Assembly (NCBI GenBank): GCA_964472565.1
Contig: CAYYNB010000161.1
Span: 1 to 13,732 of the forward strand
Origin: DATAMF01 sp964472565
GTDB taxonomy: Bacteria; Chloroflexota; Anaerolineae; Aggregatilineales; Aggregatilineaceae
Reading direction: 5' to 3'
DNA: 13,732 bases
Shown here: positions 12,554 through 13,732 of the stretch, piece after piece
Numbering within the stretch: position 1 is the first letter of the stretch
How the letters are laid out: each line of letters starts with the position of its first letter
The notes under the pieces: generated by a model
The model's input: only the letters and a program-made list of their open reading frames with translations
What the model was told of the DNA's origin: nothing
The model's database searches: none
Position numbers and translations under genes: made by a program

Positions 12554-13459
12554 TTGACCGGTATCAATCAACCAACACCGCCAGTCTGTGATTATGAAGG
12601 GTCAAAGTATCGCACCGATTTTTGGGAAGGGCGCGGGCGTGATTACGAAGACCTGACCGAACGGATCGCACTGCGGCGCTTATTACCTCCAAAAGGGCGG
12701 CGGATTGTTCATCTGGGAGCCGGGTTTGGGCGGATGAGCAATGAACTGAGCGGGTATGATCAGGTGGTGGTGCTCGACTATTCACGCACGATGCTGCAAG
12801 ACGCACAGGCGCAACTGGGCCGCAATGGGCGGTTTGTGTATGTGGCGGCGGATATTTATCACCTGCCGCTGGCTGACGGTAGCTGTGACGCGGCGGTTAT
12901 GGAACGGGTGATTCATCATATGGCAGATGTTCCAGCCGCGCTGCGCCAGATTCGCTCGGTTCTGGCTCCACAGGCACCGTTTGTGCTGGAATACGCTAAT
13001 AAACGCAATCTGAAGGCCATTGTGCGGTATTGGCTGCGGCGGCAAAAGTGGAGTCCGTTCGACAGACAGCCGGTTGAATTTGTGAAGCTCAATTTTGACT
13101 TCCATCCAACGTATATGGCAGAGAATTTGGACAAAGCCGGGTTTAAAACTGAAAAACGGCTGGCATTGTCGTATTTTCGGATCGGGCTGCTCAAACGATG
13201 GGTGCCTACAAGTCTGCTGGTCGCGGCGGATCGACTGCTGCAACCGACGGGGCAAATTGCGGCGTTTTCGCCCAGTATGTTTACACTCAATTACGCAGTG
13301 GGAAATAATCCACCGGATGGTGTCGAAGGGCCGCTGTTCAAGTGTTTGAACTGCGGAGCGGCACTGCATCAGGACGGCGATGTCATGGTGTGTGCGAACG
13401 GTGACGGGCGATGGGCCATCGTGGACGGCATCTACGATTTTAAGGAGCCAATCCAGTAG
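12554..13459 (+). CDS. Class I SAM-dependent methyltransferase with C-terminal zinc-ribbon-like tail
   Basis: The 301-residue product starts at TTG 12554, six bases after AGGAGA and with no nearby in-frame ATG. SAM-binding motif I is IVHLGAGFGR (51-60), and D75 in VLDYS is the expected acidic residue that holds the ribose of SAM. Motif-like ADIYHLPLADGSCDAAVMERVIHH follows (split around residues 98-121), then an LRQIRSVLAP helix, as in ubiquinone/menaquinone-type and other small-molecule methyltransferases. The tail (262-301) resembles the Trm112-like zinc ribbon: CLNC (264-267), C280, and a closing VDGIYDF. The fourth cysteine is absent (CANG), so metal binding is doubtful. The substrate cannot be deduced. 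A terminator follows. Confidence 0.85.
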   Translation: MTGINQPTPPVCDYEGSKYRTDFWEGRGRDYEDLTERIALRRLLPPKGRRIVHLGAGFGRMSNELSGYDQVVVLDYSRTMLQDAQAQLGRNGRFVYVAADIYHLPLADGSCDAAVMERVIHHMADVPAALRQIRSVLAPQAPFVLEYANKRNLKAIVRYWLRRQKWSPFDRQPVEFVKLNFDFHPTYMAENLDKAGFKTEKRLALSYFRIGLLKRWVPTSLLVAADRLLQPTGQIAAFSPSMFTLNYAVGNNPPDGVEGPLFKCLNCGAALHQDGDVMVCANGDGRWAIVDGIYDFKEPIQ

Positions 13460-13493
13460 TATAGGGGACAGAATTGCTGCGCATTTAGCTTAC

Positions 13494-13518
13494 TCCCTCG
13501 TTCGAACGAGGGATTTTT
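13494..13518 (+). terminator. Rho-independent terminator
   Basis: A perfect 20-base palindrome (13494-13513: TCCCTCGT, loop TCGA, ACGAGGGA) is followed directly by TTTTT (13514-13518). It starts 34 bases after the methyltransferase stop codon and ends that transcription unit. Confidence 0.85.
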
Positions 13519-13532
13519 AGGTAGTCCTAAGT

Positions 13533-13558
13533 TTGATCTAAGGCTTGCCTAAGATCAA
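13533..13558. repeat. Inverted repeat downstream of the terminator
   Basis: TTGATCTAAGGC (13533-13544) and GCCTAAGATCAA (13547-13558) pair at 11 of 12 positions with a two-base centre. No T-run follows. It may be a DNA palindrome, part of a mobile-element remnant or a second hairpin; its role is unknown. The remaining sequence to the window end contains a C11 tract (13679-13689) and no gene that I can support. Confidence 0.6.
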
Positions 13559-13732
13559 CAATCTTTCCCTCAGGCGAGTCCGTTTGTGGATCTTGGTCTG
13601 AAAATTTACCCCCCTTGGAGGGTTATTTGAGGGAGAAATGGGAGTGAAAACGGGCTGTTTGTCGATCTTCTGAATGATCCCCCCCCCCCGCACTTTGAAC
13701 CATTACCCACAAATAGGAATGCAGGGCAAGAC

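Noticed and set aside
13460..13490. Mobile-element edge (AGGGGACAGAATT at 13463-13475)
   Set aside because: The string is reminiscent of sequences near some REP-associated elements, but no transposase, target duplication or paired copy is present in the window.

Overview
This is a bacterial window from a draft or metagenome scaffold: it contains a run of exactly 100 N at 6882-6981, the usual filler for a gap of unknown size. All supported genes lie on the + strand. Moderate GC, a membrane-anchored protein with a Thr/Pro-rich tail and the style of the other genes make Chloroflexota (Anaerolineae-like) a reasonable guess. No marker gene is present, so that is a weak inference.

Layout. 172-1032 is a protein of unknown function. 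Next come two sugar-responsive repressors, each with its own sigma-70-type promoter and overlapping palindromic operator: a SorC-family regulator (1139-2089) and a LacI-family regulator (2178-3176). From 3285 to 11711 runs an eight-gene carbohydrate operon: DUF2291 lipoprotein, two-domain sugar ABC ATPase, ABC permease, substrate-binding protein, RbsD/FucU mutarotase, the two halves of a split transketolase, and a glycerol-kinase-like FGGY kinase. Genes overlap or are tightly spaced except around the binding-protein gene, which is followed by a strong hairpin. After it, a new promoter at 11713-11742 drives a membrane-anchored proline-repeat protein and a SAM methyltransferase with a C-terminal zinc-ribbon-like tail. 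A rho-independent terminator at 13494-13518 closes the series; the last ~200 bases hold inverted repeats and a C11 tract but no gene.

How it fits together. The ABC system would import a sugar, the mutarotase would interconvert its anomers, the kinase would phosphorylate a ketose form, and the split transketolase would move a two-carbon unit from the ketose phosphate to an aldose phosphate. This logic matches the known apulose kinase / apulose-4-phosphate transketolase route for the branched pentose apiose. No isomerase or dehydrogenase is present, so the substrate is unproven. An almost identical 14-bp palindrome lies in the sorC promoter region and upstream of the transport operon, tying SorC to control of the operon.

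The most unusual item is the binding-protein gene. It encodes two near-identical sugar-binding domains fused in one reading frame behind a single signal peptide. The assembly gap falls inside the first copy. Comparing the copies predicts that the missing sequence is 684 bases (or 684 plus multiples of 882) rather than 100, which would restore one open reading frame of 617 residues.
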